Source: Mesorhizobium sp.
Lineage (GTDB): Bacteria; Pseudomonadota; Alphaproteobacteria; Rhizobiales; Rhizobiaceae
Length of the DNA: 64,000 nt
Direction of reading: 5' to 3'
Assembly (NCBI GenBank): GCA_004020645.1
Contig: SAQL01000010.1
Span: forward strand, 1 to 64,000
Shown here: positions 46,343-56,326 of the stretch, in pieces
Layout: every line of letters starts with the position of its first letter
Numbering within the stretch: the first letter of the stretch is position 1
Program-made: the position numbers and the translations under genes
The notes under the pieces: generated by a model
Databases searched by the model: none
What the model saw: the letters and a program-made list of their open reading frames with translations, nothing else
What the model was told of the DNA's origin: nothing

Positions 46343-47638
46343 CTACTTGTCCGCGCGGCGCTGCTCTTCGGACGAGAAAGCAAGATCGACCGGCAGCGGT
46401 GCCTGCGCCGTCATCGGCGCGAAATTGCCGGTCTCGGCAGCGGGAACAGGCGACATCGCCACCACACGCCACAGCACGAACAGGCAAAAGGCAGCGGCAA
46501 TGACAATGGCCACATAGATGAAAGCCTGCGTTCCATAGACAGCGGAAAGCCCGGTCACGATGCCGGGCACGATGAAGCCGGACAGCGACCACGCAAAGAG
46601 CAGCGAACTGGACAGCGCCACCATGTCGTCCTTGCCGGCGCGGTCGGCGGCATGCGCGCTGGCCAGCGAATAGATCGATTCCGATGCGCCGTCCCAGACC
46701 ACATAAATGACGACCAGCGCCGCCAGCGCACCACCGTCGAAGCCCAGCGCGAACAGGCCCGCCACCAAGGCAAGCGCCGAAGCGGCGGCCAGCACAAAGC
46801 GCCGGTCGGTGCGGTCGGAAATCCATCCGAGCGGGATCTGCAGGATCAATGTGCCGACCGGCATCGCCGACAGCAGCAGCGCCACATCTGCCTGGCTGTA
46901 GCCCTCGGCCGTGGCATGGATCGGCGCGAAGCCCGAAATCGTCATCGACAGGCCGCCGACGGCAAGCATGCCGGCCACGCCCACCGGCGAAATCCGCCAG
47001 GCCCGGCCAAGCGCGACCGACGCCGCCTGCGGCGGCGGTGGCTGGGCGAGCCGCGTCAGCCCGACGGGAAGAATCGACAGCGCGGTGAAGGCGATACCGA
47101 TCAACGGCGCGTCCGCAGCCCTTATGTCGATCAGCGCCAGTGTGGAGTAGCCGACACCGAGCCCGGCGACATAGGCGACGTAAAAGAAGGCCATGACCCT
47201 GCCGCGTATGGCGTTGGCGACGACGTCGTTGAGCCAGCTTTGCGCGACGATGAACAGACCGCATATGGCAAAGCCATAGAGCGCGCGCGCCGCGATCCAC
47301 GTCAGCGGGTGCGGCCCGGCCCCGACAGCGGCGTTGGACAGCACGATCAACGCCGACAGCACCATGAACGCGCGCGCATGGCCGACGCGCCGCACCAGCG
47401 GACCAGTCAGGATGCAGCCTGCCAGGCCGCCGGCCGAAAGGCCGGTGACGATCAGCCCGGCCCAGGTCGGATCGAAGCCGTCGGCGCCGAGCCGGACCGG
47501 GATATAGGCGAACATCAGTCCGTTGCCGACCGCTACCAGCGCCATCGACAGGACGACGCTGGCGATGGCGATCGCCGGGGCCGGCGGGCTGCCCTGCGCC
47601 GGGTCGCGTCTGGTCTGGTTTCGCTCGAGAATCGCCAT
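46343..47638 (-). CDS. Major facilitator superfamily transporter
   Basis: A 431-residue protein with 12 predicted membrane segments. The loop 2-3 motif is present as GPLVRRVGHARAF and its second-half counterpart as GWISDRTDRRFVLA, both MFS landmarks. The group with FAICGLFIVAQSWLNDVVANAIRGR resembles YcaD/UMF-type drug or sugar-like exporters. The substrate cannot be read. It converges with the MscS gene and is preceded upstream by a palindromic mosaic element and nadD. Confidence 0.88.
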   Translation of the reverse strand: MAILERNQTRRDPAQGSPPAPAIAIASVVLSMALVAVGNGLMFAYIPVRLGADGFDPTWAGLIVTGLSAGGLAGCILTGPLVRRVGHARAFMVLSALIVLSNAAVGAGPHPLTWIAARALYGFAICGLFIVAQSWLNDVVANAIRGRVMAFFYVAYVAGLGVGYSTLALIDIRAADAPLIGIAFTALSILPVGLTRLAQPPPPQAASVALGRAWRISPVGVAGMLAVGGLSMTISGFAPIHATAEGYSQADVALLLSAMPVGTLILQIPLGWISDRTDRRFVLAAASALALVAGLFALGFDGGALAALVVIYVVWDGASESIYSLASAHAADRAGKDDMVALSSSLLFAWSLSGFIVPGIVTGLSAVYGTQAFIYVAIVIAAAFCLFVLWRVVAMSPVPAAETGNFAPMTAQAPLPVDLAFSSEEQRRADK

Positions 47639-47700
47639 GCCCGCGCAGGATCGCCCACGGATCGGGGAAAAGCAGCCGCAAATGCGACATCAGCGATCTT

Positions 47701-47942
47701 CCCTTCTCCCCCCTTTGCGCCCCCTTGTGGGAGAAGGTGGATCGGCGCGTAGCGCCGAGACGGATGAGAGGCCGGAAGAAACGCAGCGCAAAAAAATCCA
47801 GGGATTTAAGTGCTTAGGTCTTCAAGGCAGCGATCCTTCCAGCACCCCTCTTCCGACCGAGTGGAGCCTGTCCTCGGGCTTGCCGGAGGCAAGACCCGTG
47901 GGCTCGGCCACCTTCTCCCACAACAAGGCGAGAAGGAGACCC
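47701..47942. repeat. Mosaic palindromic element between nadD and the MFS gene
   Basis: Perfect 16-bp arms TTGTGGGAGAAGGTGG (47725-47740) and CCACCTTCTCCCACAA (47908-47923) enclose about 170 bp with GATGAGAGGCCGGAAG and its decayed complement. It shares CCTTCTCCC, GGAGAAGGTG and GGATGAGAGGC with the element at 30862. It begins right at the nadD stop. Confidence 0.75.
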
Positions 47943-48575
47943 CTATCCGTTCGCCGAATTGCGGATCGCGGTCGACGACAGCGACGAGCGCGGGCCGTGG
48001 ATGAAGGTCCAGGCCGGCGCCTTCATGCGGGCGAGCCGCGGCGCGTCGCCCTCGTCGACACGCGCGTAGTCGAAGGTCTTGGCGACGACCGACGACAGGA
48101 ACGACAGTGTCGCGCCAGGGCGGTCGATCACCGCGATCGGAAACGTCATCACGATCCGGCGCCAGCGCTGCCAGCGGTGGAAGTCGCGAAGCGAATCGGC
48201 GCCCATGATCCAGACGAAGTCGACGCCCGGGTTGCGCGCCTTGACCAGGGCCAGTGTGTCGGCGGTGAAGCGGACATAATGGCTCGCCTCGAAGGCGGTG
48301 ACCTTGACCTTCGGGTTCCGGGCGATCTGCTCGGACAGGCGCAGCCGCTCGGTCAGCGGCGCCAGTTCCCTCGCGCTCTTGAGCGGATTGCCTGGCGTCA
48401 CCATCCACCACAGCTGATCGAGCGCCAGACGTCTGAGCGCGATCTCGGCGACCAGTGCATGGCCGGCATGGGCAGGATTGAACGAGCCGCCGAACAGCCC
48501 GACGGCCAAGCCCTTTTCGGCATGCGGCATCTTCAGATAGTGGGAGGGAACGAGCTGTTCGGACTGCGAAAGCAT
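47943..48575 (-). CDS. nadD: Nicotinate-nucleotide adenylyltransferase
   Basis: A 210-residue nucleotidyltransferase: VGLFGGSFNPAHAGHALVA (the HxGH motif) near 25-43 and a C-terminal SSTAIRNS (the SSTxIR motif). It makes deamido-NAD from NaMN and ATP. The start at 48575 has no SD; a palindromic element begins 11 bp upstream. MPHAEKG at 48530 is an alternative. The gene is flanked on both sides by repeats. Confidence 0.93.
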   Translation of the reverse strand: MLSQSEQLVPSHYLKMPHAEKGLAVGLFGGSFNPAHAGHALVAEIALRRLALDQLWWMVTPGNPLKSARELAPLTERLRLSEQIARNPKVKVTAFEASHYVRFTADTLALVKARNPGVDFVWIMGADSLRDFHRWQRWRRIVMTFPIAVIDRPGATLSFLSSVVAKTFDYARVDEGDAPRLARMKAPAWTFIHGPRSSLSSTAIRNSANG

Positions 48576-48585
48576 GTGTCAGGCA

Positions 48586-48739
48586 CCCCCCTCTGTCCTG
48601 CCGAACATCTCCCCCTCAAGGGGGGAAATTGGCTGTCATTTCTGTTTTCGCCAATCGCCGGCGCTGCAAGATTTGCGCCTGCGATGAAGGCCGCCAATCT
48701 CCCCCCTTGAGGGGAACTGCCCGGGAGGGCAGAGGGGGG
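48586..48739. repeat. Large palindromic element (CCCCCCTCTGTCC family), copy 2
   Basis: Arms at 48586-48631 and about 48695-48739 are imperfect complements containing CTCCCCCTCAAGGGGGG. It is related to the copy at 35734-35888, with more decay in the right arm. It lies between proA and nadD and covers the expected nadD translation start region. Confidence 0.85.
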
Positions 48740-48780
48740 TGGCTGGGCGCACGCCTCTCAGGCTCTAACGGCGAACAGCT

Positions 48781-50067
48781 TCAAGGCCTCACCTGTCCGG
48801 TCCCGCGCACGCGGTACTTGAACGAGGTCAGTTGCTCGACACCGACCGGGCCGCGCGCATGCATTTTGCCGGTAGCGATGCCGATCTCGGCGCCCATGCC
48901 GAATTCGCCGCCATCGGCAAATTGCGTCGAGGCATTGTGCAGAAGGATCGCCGAATCGATCTCATTGAAGAAACGTTCGACCGCATCGGCATCCTCGGCG
49001 ACGATCGCCTCGGTGTGGTGCGATGAAAAAGTCTCGATATGGTCGATCGCGCCGGCAACGCCGTCGACCAGTTTTGCCGCGATGATGGCATCGAGATATT
49101 CGGTCACCCAGTCGGCGTCGGTCGCCGGCTGGGCGTCGGCGAACACTTTCAGCACCTCGGCGTCGGCGTGGATTGCGCATCCTGCGGCGCGTAACGCCTC
49201 AAGGATCGGCACCAGATGGGTGGAGGCAACAGCGCGGTCGACCAGCAGCGTCTCGGCTGCGCCGCAGACGCCGGTGCGCCGCATCTTGGCGTTGACCGCG
49301 ATGCTGACCGCCATCTCGAGCTTGGCCGAGCGGTCGATGTAGAGATGACAGATGCCTTCGAGATGAGCGAAGACCGGCACCCGCGCCTCGTTCTGGACGC
49401 GTTCGACCAGATTCTTGCCGCCGCGCGGAATGATGACGTCGATACTGCCGGAAAGCCCCTTCAGCATCTCGCCGACGGCGGCACGATCGGCGGTCGGCAC
49501 CAGCTGGACGGCATCCTGCGGCAAATTGGCCGCCTTCAGCCCTTCGACTAGGCAGGCATGGATCGCCGCCGAGGAGTTGAGTGAATCCGAGCCGCCGCGC
49601 AGGATCACCGGATTGCCGGCCTTGAGGCAAAGCGCGCCGGCATCGGCCGTCACATTCGGCCGGCTCTCATAGATGACGCCGACGACACCAAGCGGCGTGC
49701 GCACGCGTTCGATATGCAGGCCGTTCGGCCGGTCCCATGCGGCGATGACATCGCCGACCGGATCGCGCAATTCGGCGATTTCGCGGATGCCGTCGGCCAT
49801 TGCGAGAATGCGGGCAGAATCGAGCTTCAGCCGGTCCATGGACGAGGCGGAAAGCCCCGACTCGTGGCCGTTCGAGATGTCGATGGCATTGGCGTCGAGA
49901 ATATCCTGCTCGCGGCGGATAATCGCCTCCGCCATGGCGATAAGTGCAGCGTTCTTGGCGGCGGTCGTGGCGATGGCCAGCGGGCGGGCAGCAGCGCGGG
50001 CGCGGCGGCCGATATCGGCCATCAGCGCCACCGTGTCGTTCCGGGATTTTTCATGCAGCTTCAGCAT
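48781..50067 (-). CDS. proA: Gamma-glutamyl phosphate reductase
   Basis: A 428-residue aldehyde-dehydrogenase-like enzyme. The catalytic Cys is in [17 protein letters not shown] near 285, with [21 protein letters not shown] near 130-150. It reduces gamma-glutamyl phosphate to the semialdehyde in proline synthesis. It starts three bases after proB with GGAGGATGAGCC before ATG 50067, so proB and proA are coupled and their products likely act together. Confidence 0.95.
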   Translation of the reverse strand: MLKLHEKSRNDTVALMADIGRRARAAARPLAIATTAAKNAALIAMAEAIIRREQDILDANAIDISNGHESGLSASSMDRLKLDSARILAMADGIREIAELRDPVGDVIAAWDRPNGLHIERVRTPLGVVGVIYESRPNVTADAGALCLKAGNPVILRGGSDSLNSSAAIHACLVEGLKAANLPQDAVQLVPTADRAAVGEMLKGLSGSIDVIIPRGGKNLVERVQNEARVPVFAHLEGICHLYIDRSAKLEMAVSIAVNAKMRRTGVCGAAETLLVDRAVASTHLVPILEALRAAGCAIHADAEVLKVFADAQPATDADWVTEYLDAIIAAKLVDGVAGAIDHIETFSSHHTEAIVAEDADAVERFFNEIDSAILLHNASTQFADGGEFGMGAEIGIATGKMHARGPVGVEQLTSFKYRVRGTGQVRP

Positions 50068-50070
50068 GGC

Positions 50071-51249
50071 TCATCCTCCGCTATGTACCTGGTCACCGAT
50101 TACTTGGCCACCGGCCCCTACTTGATCACCCGAATGGTTCACCACAAGGTCGTCGCGGTGGATCATCGCCGAGCGCGCTTCGTAGCCAAGCACGGTTTCG
50201 ATCTCGGCTGTTTTCAAGCCTGCAATCCTTACGGCATCGGCGGCATCGTAGGCAACCAGTCCGCGCGCGATCTCGCGGCCTTCGGGCGACAGGATCGCCA
50301 CCGTATCGCCGCGCGAGAAATTGCCGCTGACAAGCTTGACCCCGGCCGGCAGCAGCGACTTGCCCGATAGCAGCGCGCCGACGGCGCCGGCATCGACGGT
50401 CAGCCGGCCAGCCGGTTCGAGCTGTCCGGCGATCCACGTCTTATAGCCTTTGACCGGATTGGCGCTCGGCCGGAAGAACGTCGCCCGCTCGCCACGCTCG
50501 ATCGCCAGCAGCGGCGACAGGCGGGTGCCTGATGTGATGATCATGGCAGTGCCGGCGGCAGTGGCGATCTTGCCGGCGTCGAGCTTGGTGCGCATGCCGC
50601 CGCGCGACAGTTCGGACGCCGCCGCACCCGCCATCGCCTCGACATCAGGGGTGATGCGATCAACCACCGGAATGAACTTGGCGGCAGGATCCCTGGCCGG
50701 CGGCGCCGTGTAGAGCCCGTCAATGTCAGAAAGCAGCACCAGCAGATCCGCGCTCATCATCGTCGCCACCCGCGCCGCCAGCCGGTCATTGTCGCCATAG
50801 CGGATTTCGGAGGTCGCCACCGTGTCGTTCTCGTTGATGACCGGCACCGCCTTCATCTTGAGCAGCGTCGAGATCGTCGCCCGCGCATTGAGATAGCGGC
50901 GGCGCTCTTCGGTGTCGCCGAGCGTCAGGAGGATCTGGCCCGATTTCAGGCCGCCCTTGCCGAGCGCATCCGACCAGGCGCCAGCCAGCGCAATCTGCCC
51001 GACGGCCGCCGCCGCCTGGCTCTCCTCGAGCTTCAGCGCCCGCTTGCCGAGGCCTAAAATGGTGCGACCAAGCGCGATGGCGCCGGACGACACGACGAGG
51101 ATCTCGGTGCCACCCTCGGCCAGTACGGCGATGTCGCCGGCAAGTGAGGCCAGCCAGTCGCGCTTCAGGCCGGTCGTGCGGTCGACAAGCAGCGCCGAAC
51201 CGATCTTGACGGTGATGCGCCGATATTTTTTCAGCGACTGCGCGGCCAT
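50071..51249 (-). CDS. proB: Glutamate 5-kinase with PUA domain and repeat-encoded tail
   Basis: A 392-residue kinase. The amino acid kinase domain (about 10-260) has [11 protein letters not shown] and [20 protein letters not shown], and a PUA domain follows (about 285-372). The normal protein would end shortly after MIHRDDLVV. Here about 20 more residues ([19 protein letters not shown]) are encoded by three degenerate tandem units with core GGTGRYCARGTA. It makes gamma-glutamyl phosphate and is normally inhibited by proline. It starts two bases after obgE stops. Confidence 0.93.
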   Translation of the reverse strand: MAAQSLKKYRRITVKIGSALLVDRTTGLKRDWLASLAGDIAVLAEGGTEILVVSSGAIALGRTILGLGKRALKLEESQAAAAVGQIALAGAWSDALGKGGLKSGQILLTLGDTEERRRYLNARATISTLLKMKAVPVINENDTVATSEIRYGDNDRLAARVATMMSADLLVLLSDIDGLYTAPPARDPAAKFIPVVDRITPDVEAMAGAAASELSRGGMRTKLDAGKIATAAGTAMIITSGTRLSPLLAIERGERATFFRPSANPVKGYKTWIAGQLEPAGRLTVDAGAVGALLSGKSLLPAGVKLVSGNFSRGDTVAILSPEGREIARGLVAYDAADAVRIAGLKTAEIETVLGYEARSAMIHRDDLVVNHSGDQVGAGGQVIGDQVHSGG

Positions 51250-51251
51250 CG

Positions 51252-52298
<1,047 letters not shown>

Positions 52299-52310
52299 CT
52301 AGTGGCCTTG

Positions 52311-52346
52311 CGGCATTGCTCTAAACCTTCGGCACTGCTCTAAACC
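52311..52346. repeat. 19-bp direct repeat upstream of obgE
   Basis: CGGCATTGCTCTAAACC and CGGCACTGCTCTAAACC are adjacent with a period of 19 bp, one mismatch over 17 bases. They lie 31-66 bp upstream of the obgE start. Confidence 0.7.
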
Positions 52347-52394
52347 AAGGCGGGGCGAAGGGCGAGGCTGTTTATGAACACGGCCTGAGTCGCA

Positions 52395-52493
52395 ATGAAG
52401 CTCGTAACCTACAACATCCACTACGGCGTCGGTCTTGACGGCCGCTACGATGTCGGCCGCATCGCCAATGCTGTACGCGGCGCAATGCGCTGA
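52395..52493 (+). pseudogene. Truncated endonuclease/exonuclease/phosphatase family remnant
   Basis: Starting at ATG 52395 a 32-codon frame encodes MKLVTYNIHYGVGLDGRYDV followed by GRIANAVRGAMR and a stop. This matches the first strand and turn of EEP-family enzymes (xVxTYNIHyGxGxDG). The family is normally about 230-280 residues, so only the N-terminus remains. The following sequence is an inverted-repeat element, and no further EEP motifs are found. It is too short for a working enzyme. Confidence 0.7.
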
Positions 52494-52496
52494 GGC

Positions 52497-52613
52497 GTGT
52501 TGAGATTCAGGTCAGGCCGTGCCGAGAGTGGTGGCTTCCGAGAACCTTAAAGTGAGCATCGGAAGCGCAGGAAGCCGCCATTCGCAGGCCGGCCTCACCT
52601 GAATATCGACATG
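52497..52613. repeat. Nested inverted-repeat element beside the EEP remnant
   Basis: GATTCAGGTCAGGCC near the left end and GGCCTCACCTGAATATC at the right end are imperfect complements. Inside, GTGGTGGCTTCC and GGAAGCCGCCAT form a second pair. The element occupies the space between the truncated reading frame and the GNAT gene. Confidence 0.65.
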
Positions 52614-52614
52614 C

Positions 52615-53202
52615 CTAGAAATGCACCCAGTTCCGCAAGCTGGTCCAGGTCTTGCGGTCGAGACGGTAGCGCTCGACAGGCACCTGGCCGGCGACGATCG
52701 AGTTCAGCATGCCCTGGCCGGCATATTGGAAGCCGCATTTGTGGATGACCCGGCGCGAGGCCGGATTGATGACCCGCGTCGAGGCATGCAGCACCTGGAT
52801 CGGCGTCTTCTGGAAGGCCAGATCGACCAGCGCATGCGCGGCTTCCGTCGCATAGCCGCGCTTCCAGTAGGGCTCGCCGATCCAGTAGCCGAGCTCCAGT
52901 CCGCGATCAGTGGTGTTGAGCCCGGCGCAACCGACGAACGTTTCAGTACCGGCCAGCGTCAAGGCATAGGCGATCCCGGCCCGGCGCGATGCCGTCATCG
53001 CAAGAAAGGCGCGTGCCTCGGCCTCGCCATAGGGATGAGGCATGCGGGCCAGCATTTCGGCGACGTGGCGGTTGTCGGCGAGCACCACCAGTTGCTCGAT
53101 ATCGCTTTCGCGCGGCGCCCGCAGGACCAGCCGCTCGGTCACCAGGACCGGGCAATCTATCGCATAACTTTCACCGTCTGTATCTTCCGCTTCGGCAACC
53201 AT
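52615..53202 (-). CDS. GNAT family N-acetyltransferase (RimJ/RimL-like)
   Basis: A 195-residue acetyltransferase of the RimJ/L type: LVTERLVLRAPRESDIEQL at the start, LGYWIGEPYWKRGYATEAAHALVDLAF as the acetyl-CoA site and NPASRRVIHKCGF near the end. Such a gene lies between rpmA and obgE in many rhizobia, suggesting a ribosomal or translation-related substrate, though this is unproven. ATG 53202 follows GGAGG by six bases. It is separated from rpmA by a strong terminator. Confidence 0.9.
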   Translation of the reverse strand: MVAEAEDTDGESYAIDCPVLVTERLVLRAPRESDIEQLVVLADNRHVAEMLARMPHPYGEAEARAFLAMTASRRAGIAYALTLAGTETFVGCAGLNTTDRGLELGYWIGEPYWKRGYATEAAHALVDLAFQKTPIQVLHASTRVINPASRRVIHKCGFQYAGQGMLNSIVAGQVPVERYRLDRKTWTSLRNWVHF

Positions 53203-53222
53203 GTCAGTCCTCCAGGCACAAG

Positions 53223-53251
53223 AAAAAAGGGAGATGGAAACCCATCTCCCC
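53223..53251 (-). terminator. Intrinsic terminator of rplU-rpmA
   Basis: GGGAGATGG and CCATCTCCC form a 9-bp stem with a four-base loop, and on the minus strand six T follow. It lies 70 bp after the rpmA stop and 21 bp before the GNAT start. Confidence 0.9.
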
Positions 53252-53320
53252 TGATCCATTTCCTGGCTTGGCCAGACACCGGTTCCCGAGATGGGTGCCG
53301 GTGTTCTCGTACGGAACCGG

Positions 53321-53590
53321 CTACTCCGCGGCCTTCGTCATCGGGTTCACCGATACGTAGGTTCGGCCATTGGCTTTTTTGTTGAAGGTGACTGCGCCAG
53401 CTTCAAGCGCAAACAGCGTGTGATCCGTGCCAATGCCGACATTGGTGCCGGGATGCCACGTCGTGCCGCGCTGACGAATAATGATGTTGCCCGGAATCAC
53501 GGCTTCGCCGCCGAACTTCTTCACGCCGAGCCGCTTGGAATGGGAGTCGCGACCATTGCGCGACGAACCGCCAGCTTTCTTGTGTGCCAT
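53321..53590 (-). CDS. rpmA: 50S ribosomal protein L27
   Basis: An 89-residue protein beginning [20 protein letters not shown], the invariant L27 N-terminus that reaches the peptidyl-transferase centre, followed by [15 protein letters not shown]. No N-terminal cleavage extension as in Firmicutes. It follows rplU by 99 bp and ends at a strong terminator. Confidence 0.97.
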   Translation of the reverse strand: MAHKKAGGSSRNGRDSHSKRLGVKKFGGEAVIPGNIIIRQRGTTWHPGTNVGIGTDHTLFALEAGAVTFNKKANGRTYVSVNPMTKAAE

Positions 53591-53689
53591 CTAACTAACT
53601 CCGATGCGCCGCTAGGCGCTTAAAAGGTCTTATGAACGCGTTCGCGTTCCGTTTCAAGTCCGAACCGGCGACGATCGCGCCGGACCGCT

Positions 53690-54343
53690 TTACTTCTTCG
53701 CCAATTCCTTGGCCTGCTCGCGCCAGTCCATGATCTGGTCGGGCCTGAACGGCATATGCTCGTCGATCTTGGCGACATCCTTGTCGGACAGCTTGGCGAT
53801 CTGCGCGAAGGTCGTGATGCCCTGCTCGTTCAACTGGCCGGCCGCAACCGGGCCGATGCCCTTGATCACGGTGAGATCGTCCGGCTCGCCCTTCGGCGTC
53901 TTGAACAGCGGAGCGGCGGTTTCGGTTGCCTTGGCCTCTGCCTCGTTCGGCGCAGCCTCTGCCTTGGCTTCCTTCTTCGGAGCAGCCTTTGCCTCGGTCT
54001 TGGCGGCGGCCTTTTTCGTCGGCTTGGCACCACCCAGCAGGATCTCGGCGATCCGCACGGTGGTCAAAAGCTGGCGATGGCCGATCTTGCGGCGCGAATT
54101 CTGCCGGCGGCGCTTCTTGAAGGCGATGACCGTGCGGTTCTTGCCCTGTTCGACGACTTCGGCGGTGACCAGGGCGCCGTCGACGAACGGCGCGCCGAAC
54201 GTGACATTCTCGCCCTCGCCGTGCGCGAGCACGTGGCCGATCTCGACGATATCGCCGACCTGGCCTTCGACTTTTTCGATCTTCAGGAGATCGTTGGCGG
54301 CGACGCGATACTGCTTGCCGCCCGTTTTGATGACTGCGAACAT
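53690..54343 (-). CDS. rplU: 50S ribosomal protein L21 with HhH-containing C-terminal extension
   Basis: A 217-residue protein, about twice the usual length. Residues 1-104 are normal L21 ([15 protein letters not shown] ... [17 protein letters not shown]). A Lys/Ala/Glu-rich linker (about 115-150) leads to a helix-hairpin-helix-like domain, [36 protein letters not shown], typical of nucleic-acid binding modules. Similar extensions occur in rhizobial L21. ATG 54343 is the sensible start; 27 upstream in-frame codons are untypical. It is first in the rplU-rpmA operon. Confidence 0.94.
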   Translation of the reverse strand: MFAVIKTGGKQYRVAANDLLKIEKVEGQVGDIVEIGHVLAHGEGENVTFGAPFVDGALVTAEVVEQGKNRTVIAFKKRRRQNSRRKIGHRQLLTTVRIAEILLGGAKPTKKAAAKTEAKAAPKKEAKAEAAPNEAEAKATETAAPLFKTPKGEPDDLTVIKGIGPVAAGQLNEQGITTFAQIAKLSDKDVAKIDEHMPFRPDQIMDWREQAKELAKK

Positions 54344-54468
54344 TTTTTGCCTTTCGCTGTTCGGTCGGCCTTGATGAACCGCTTCAGGCGGTTCGGCCGT
54401 CTTTTTGTCAGTCTGCGGGTTCAAAAAACAAGCGGCGCGGAAGAACCCTCCACGCCGATTGCGCGCTG

Positions 54469-54497
54469 TCCCTAGCCGAAGGTTCGGCGCGAGTCAA
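54469..54497 (-). promoter_or_regulatory. rplU-rpmA promoter
   Basis: On the minus strand TTGACT (54497-54492) and TAGGGA (54474-54469) are 17 bases apart. An 11-bp tandem duplication GGCAACGGCCA (54498-54519) lies directly upstream of the -35 box. Confidence 0.5.
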
Positions 54498-54678
54498 GGC
54501 AACGGCCAGGCAACGGCCAGTAGCGAGCAGTCGAACGTTCAGGCCAAGCGCGCGGCAACACCGAGAGCCGGGCGGCAAGCCCGACAAGAAGCCGGATCGC
54601 CGGGCAGATTGGCCCTTGTAACCTGTCCGTCCAGCCGTTATCTAGTGCGCCGCGCCGGCAACGGCGGACCATGACCGC

Positions 54679-54768
54679 GGAGAGGTGGCAGAGTGGTCGA
54701 ATGCACCGCACTCGAAATGCGGCATGGGTGCAAGCCCATCGGGGGTTCGAATCCCTCCCTCTCCGCCA
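54679..54768 (+). tRNA. tRNA-Ser (anticodon CGA)
   Basis: A class II tRNA with acceptor stem GGAGAGG:CCTCTCC, discriminator G and an encoded CCA (54766-54768). The anticodon loop is CTCGAAA with anticodon CGA at 54713-54715, reading UCG. The long variable arm GCATGGGTGCAAGCCCATC and T loop GGTTCGAATCC are as expected for serine. Confidence 0.97.
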
Positions 54769-55140
54769 TCCTGCTTCGCGCTGCGCGCTTCGCAGGACGA
54801 GTAGAGCAAATTCCTCTCTGCGCGAAGCAGGATGCCCTCCGAAGCCTTGGCGAAGGAGGGCTTCGTCGACTCGGTGATGCCGAGCCTTTGACCGGCGACA
54901 TGGTGATCTTCTTCCTGTGCATGCAGACGCCGCAGCAGCGGTGGTGAACCTGTTCACCCCCGAGACGGGCCCTTCCGCTGCGATTAATGAATCCATTTCA
55001 TAACGACATGCGGATTTTGCCGCCTAATTGATCGCCGCCGTCGTCACTATTTCAGACATTCGCAACACTGCCGCGCATGCCGAGGAATGAGCATGGCCCG
55101 GCAGGCCTGCGACAGTTCAAGACGATCAAAGGAGACAGGC
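54769..55140. other. Region between tRNA-Ser and the Tat hydrolase
   Basis: 372 bp without a convincing gene. Right after the tRNA comes a long inverted repeat with ends TCCTGCTTCGCGC and GCGCGAAGCAGGA (54769-54833) and a further CCTCC-CTTCG hairpin. The rest shows nothing but the leader of the hydrolase gene with its SD AAAGGAG. No copy of the tRNA 3' end was found, so no integrated element is implied in this window. Confidence 0.5.
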
Positions 55141-56259
55141 ATGAACAAGCAGATCGAAATCGAGAGCACGGCGCAACCGCGGTCCAGTGTCGACTTTGGC
55201 CGGCGTGATCTCCTGAAGCTGACCGGCGCCGGGGTCGCCGCGCTCGGTGCGGCGTCGCTCTTCAGCATCCCCTTCGCAAAGGCTCAAGATATGTCAAACG
55301 GCGCAGACAACTTCTACACCAGCAATCGGGTGACGCTCGAAAAGATTGCCTTCAAAAGCCAATACAAGATGAACGTCGCGGGCAATCTGTTCATTCCCAA
55401 CGACCTCGATCGCAATGCGCGCCATCCGGCGCTCGTCGTGGGGCATCCGATGGGTGCGGTGAAGGAGCAGAGCGCAAATCTTTATGCCACCAAGATGGCT
55501 GAACAGGGCTTCGTCGCCATGTCCATCGACCTGCCGTTCTGGGGCGAAAGCGAGGGCGAGGCCCGCCAGATCGTTTCGCCTGACGTCTACGCCGAAGCGT
55601 TCAGCGCTGCGGTCGATTTTTTGGGCACACAGCCATTTGTCGACAGAAACCGCATCGGCGCGATCGGCGTCTGCGGCAGCGGCAGTTTCGTCATCAGCGC
55701 GGCCAAGATCGACCCGCGGATGCGCGCCGTCGCGACCATCAGCATGTACGATATGGGGGCCGCCAACCGCGACGCGCTTAATCATTCGCTGAGCGTCGAG
55801 CAGCGCAAGGAGATCATTGCCGCGGCTGCCGAGCAGCGCTGGGCCGAATTTGAAGGCGGCGAGGTCGAATATACCAGCGGCACGGTGCATGAGCTGACCG
55901 CCGACACCCATCCGATCCAGCGGGAGTTCTATGACTTCTACCGCACGCGGCGGGGTGAATTCACGCCCGCAAGTGCAAACCCGCAGATCACCACGCATCC
56001 GACGCTGACCAGCAATGTCAAGTTCATGAACTTCTATCCGTTCAACGACATCGAGACGATCTCGCCGCGCCCGATGCTGTTCATCGCGGGCGATCAGGCT
56101 CACTCCCGCGAGTTCAGCGAGGATGCTTACAAACGAGCGGCCGAGCCGAAGGAGCTTGTGTGGGTTTCCGGCGCCGGGCACGTCGATCTCTATGATCGCG
56201 TCGATTTGATCCCGTTCGACAAGCTGACCAGCTTCTTCAATCAGCACCTCTCCGCGTGA
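55141..56259 (+). CDS. Tat-exported alpha/beta hydrolase
   Basis: A 372-residue hydrolase. The N-terminal twin-arginine signal is GRRDLLKLTGAGVAALGAAS with an AKAQ cleavage site near 48. The mature domain has HPMGAVKEQSANLY, a nucleophile elbow IGVCGSGSF with Cys in the Ser position as in dienelactone hydrolases, Asp in IAGDQAHS and His in GAGHVDLYD. It should fold before export and act in the periplasm on an ester or lactone. GGAG precedes ATG 55141. A cyclophilin-like gene and a LysR gene follow on the same strand. Confidence 0.82.
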   Translation: MNKQIEIESTAQPRSSVDFGRRDLLKLTGAGVAALGAASLFSIPFAKAQDMSNGADNFYTSNRVTLEKIAFKSQYKMNVAGNLFIPNDLDRNARHPALVVGHPMGAVKEQSANLYATKMAEQGFVAMSIDLPFWGESEGEARQIVSPDVYAEAFSAAVDFLGTQPFVDRNRIGAIGVCGSGSFVISAAKIDPRMRAVATISMYDMGAANRDALNHSLSVEQRKEIIAAAAEQRWAEFEGGEVEYTSGTVHELTADTHPIQREFYDFYRTRRGEFTPASANPQITTHPTLTSNVKFMNFYPFNDIETISPRPMLFIAGDQAHSREFSEDAYKRAAEPKELVWVSGAGHVDLYDRVDLIPFDKLTSFFNQHLSA

Positions 56260-56326
56260 GCGGCGAGATGGAGCTTGCGCCGGAGGGGCGCAGGCTCCAT
56301 CAGCATAGATCGGGAGATACGACGGC

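Noticed and set aside
45413..47752. 779-residue open frame running through the MscS and MFS genes
   Set aside because: It is a different frame of mscS and antisense to the MFS gene; both of those show family motifs, while this frame shows none.
54693..54947. 84-residue frame starting within tRNA-Ser
   Set aside because: It begins inside the tRNA and crosses inverted repeats; no RBS or recognisable motif.
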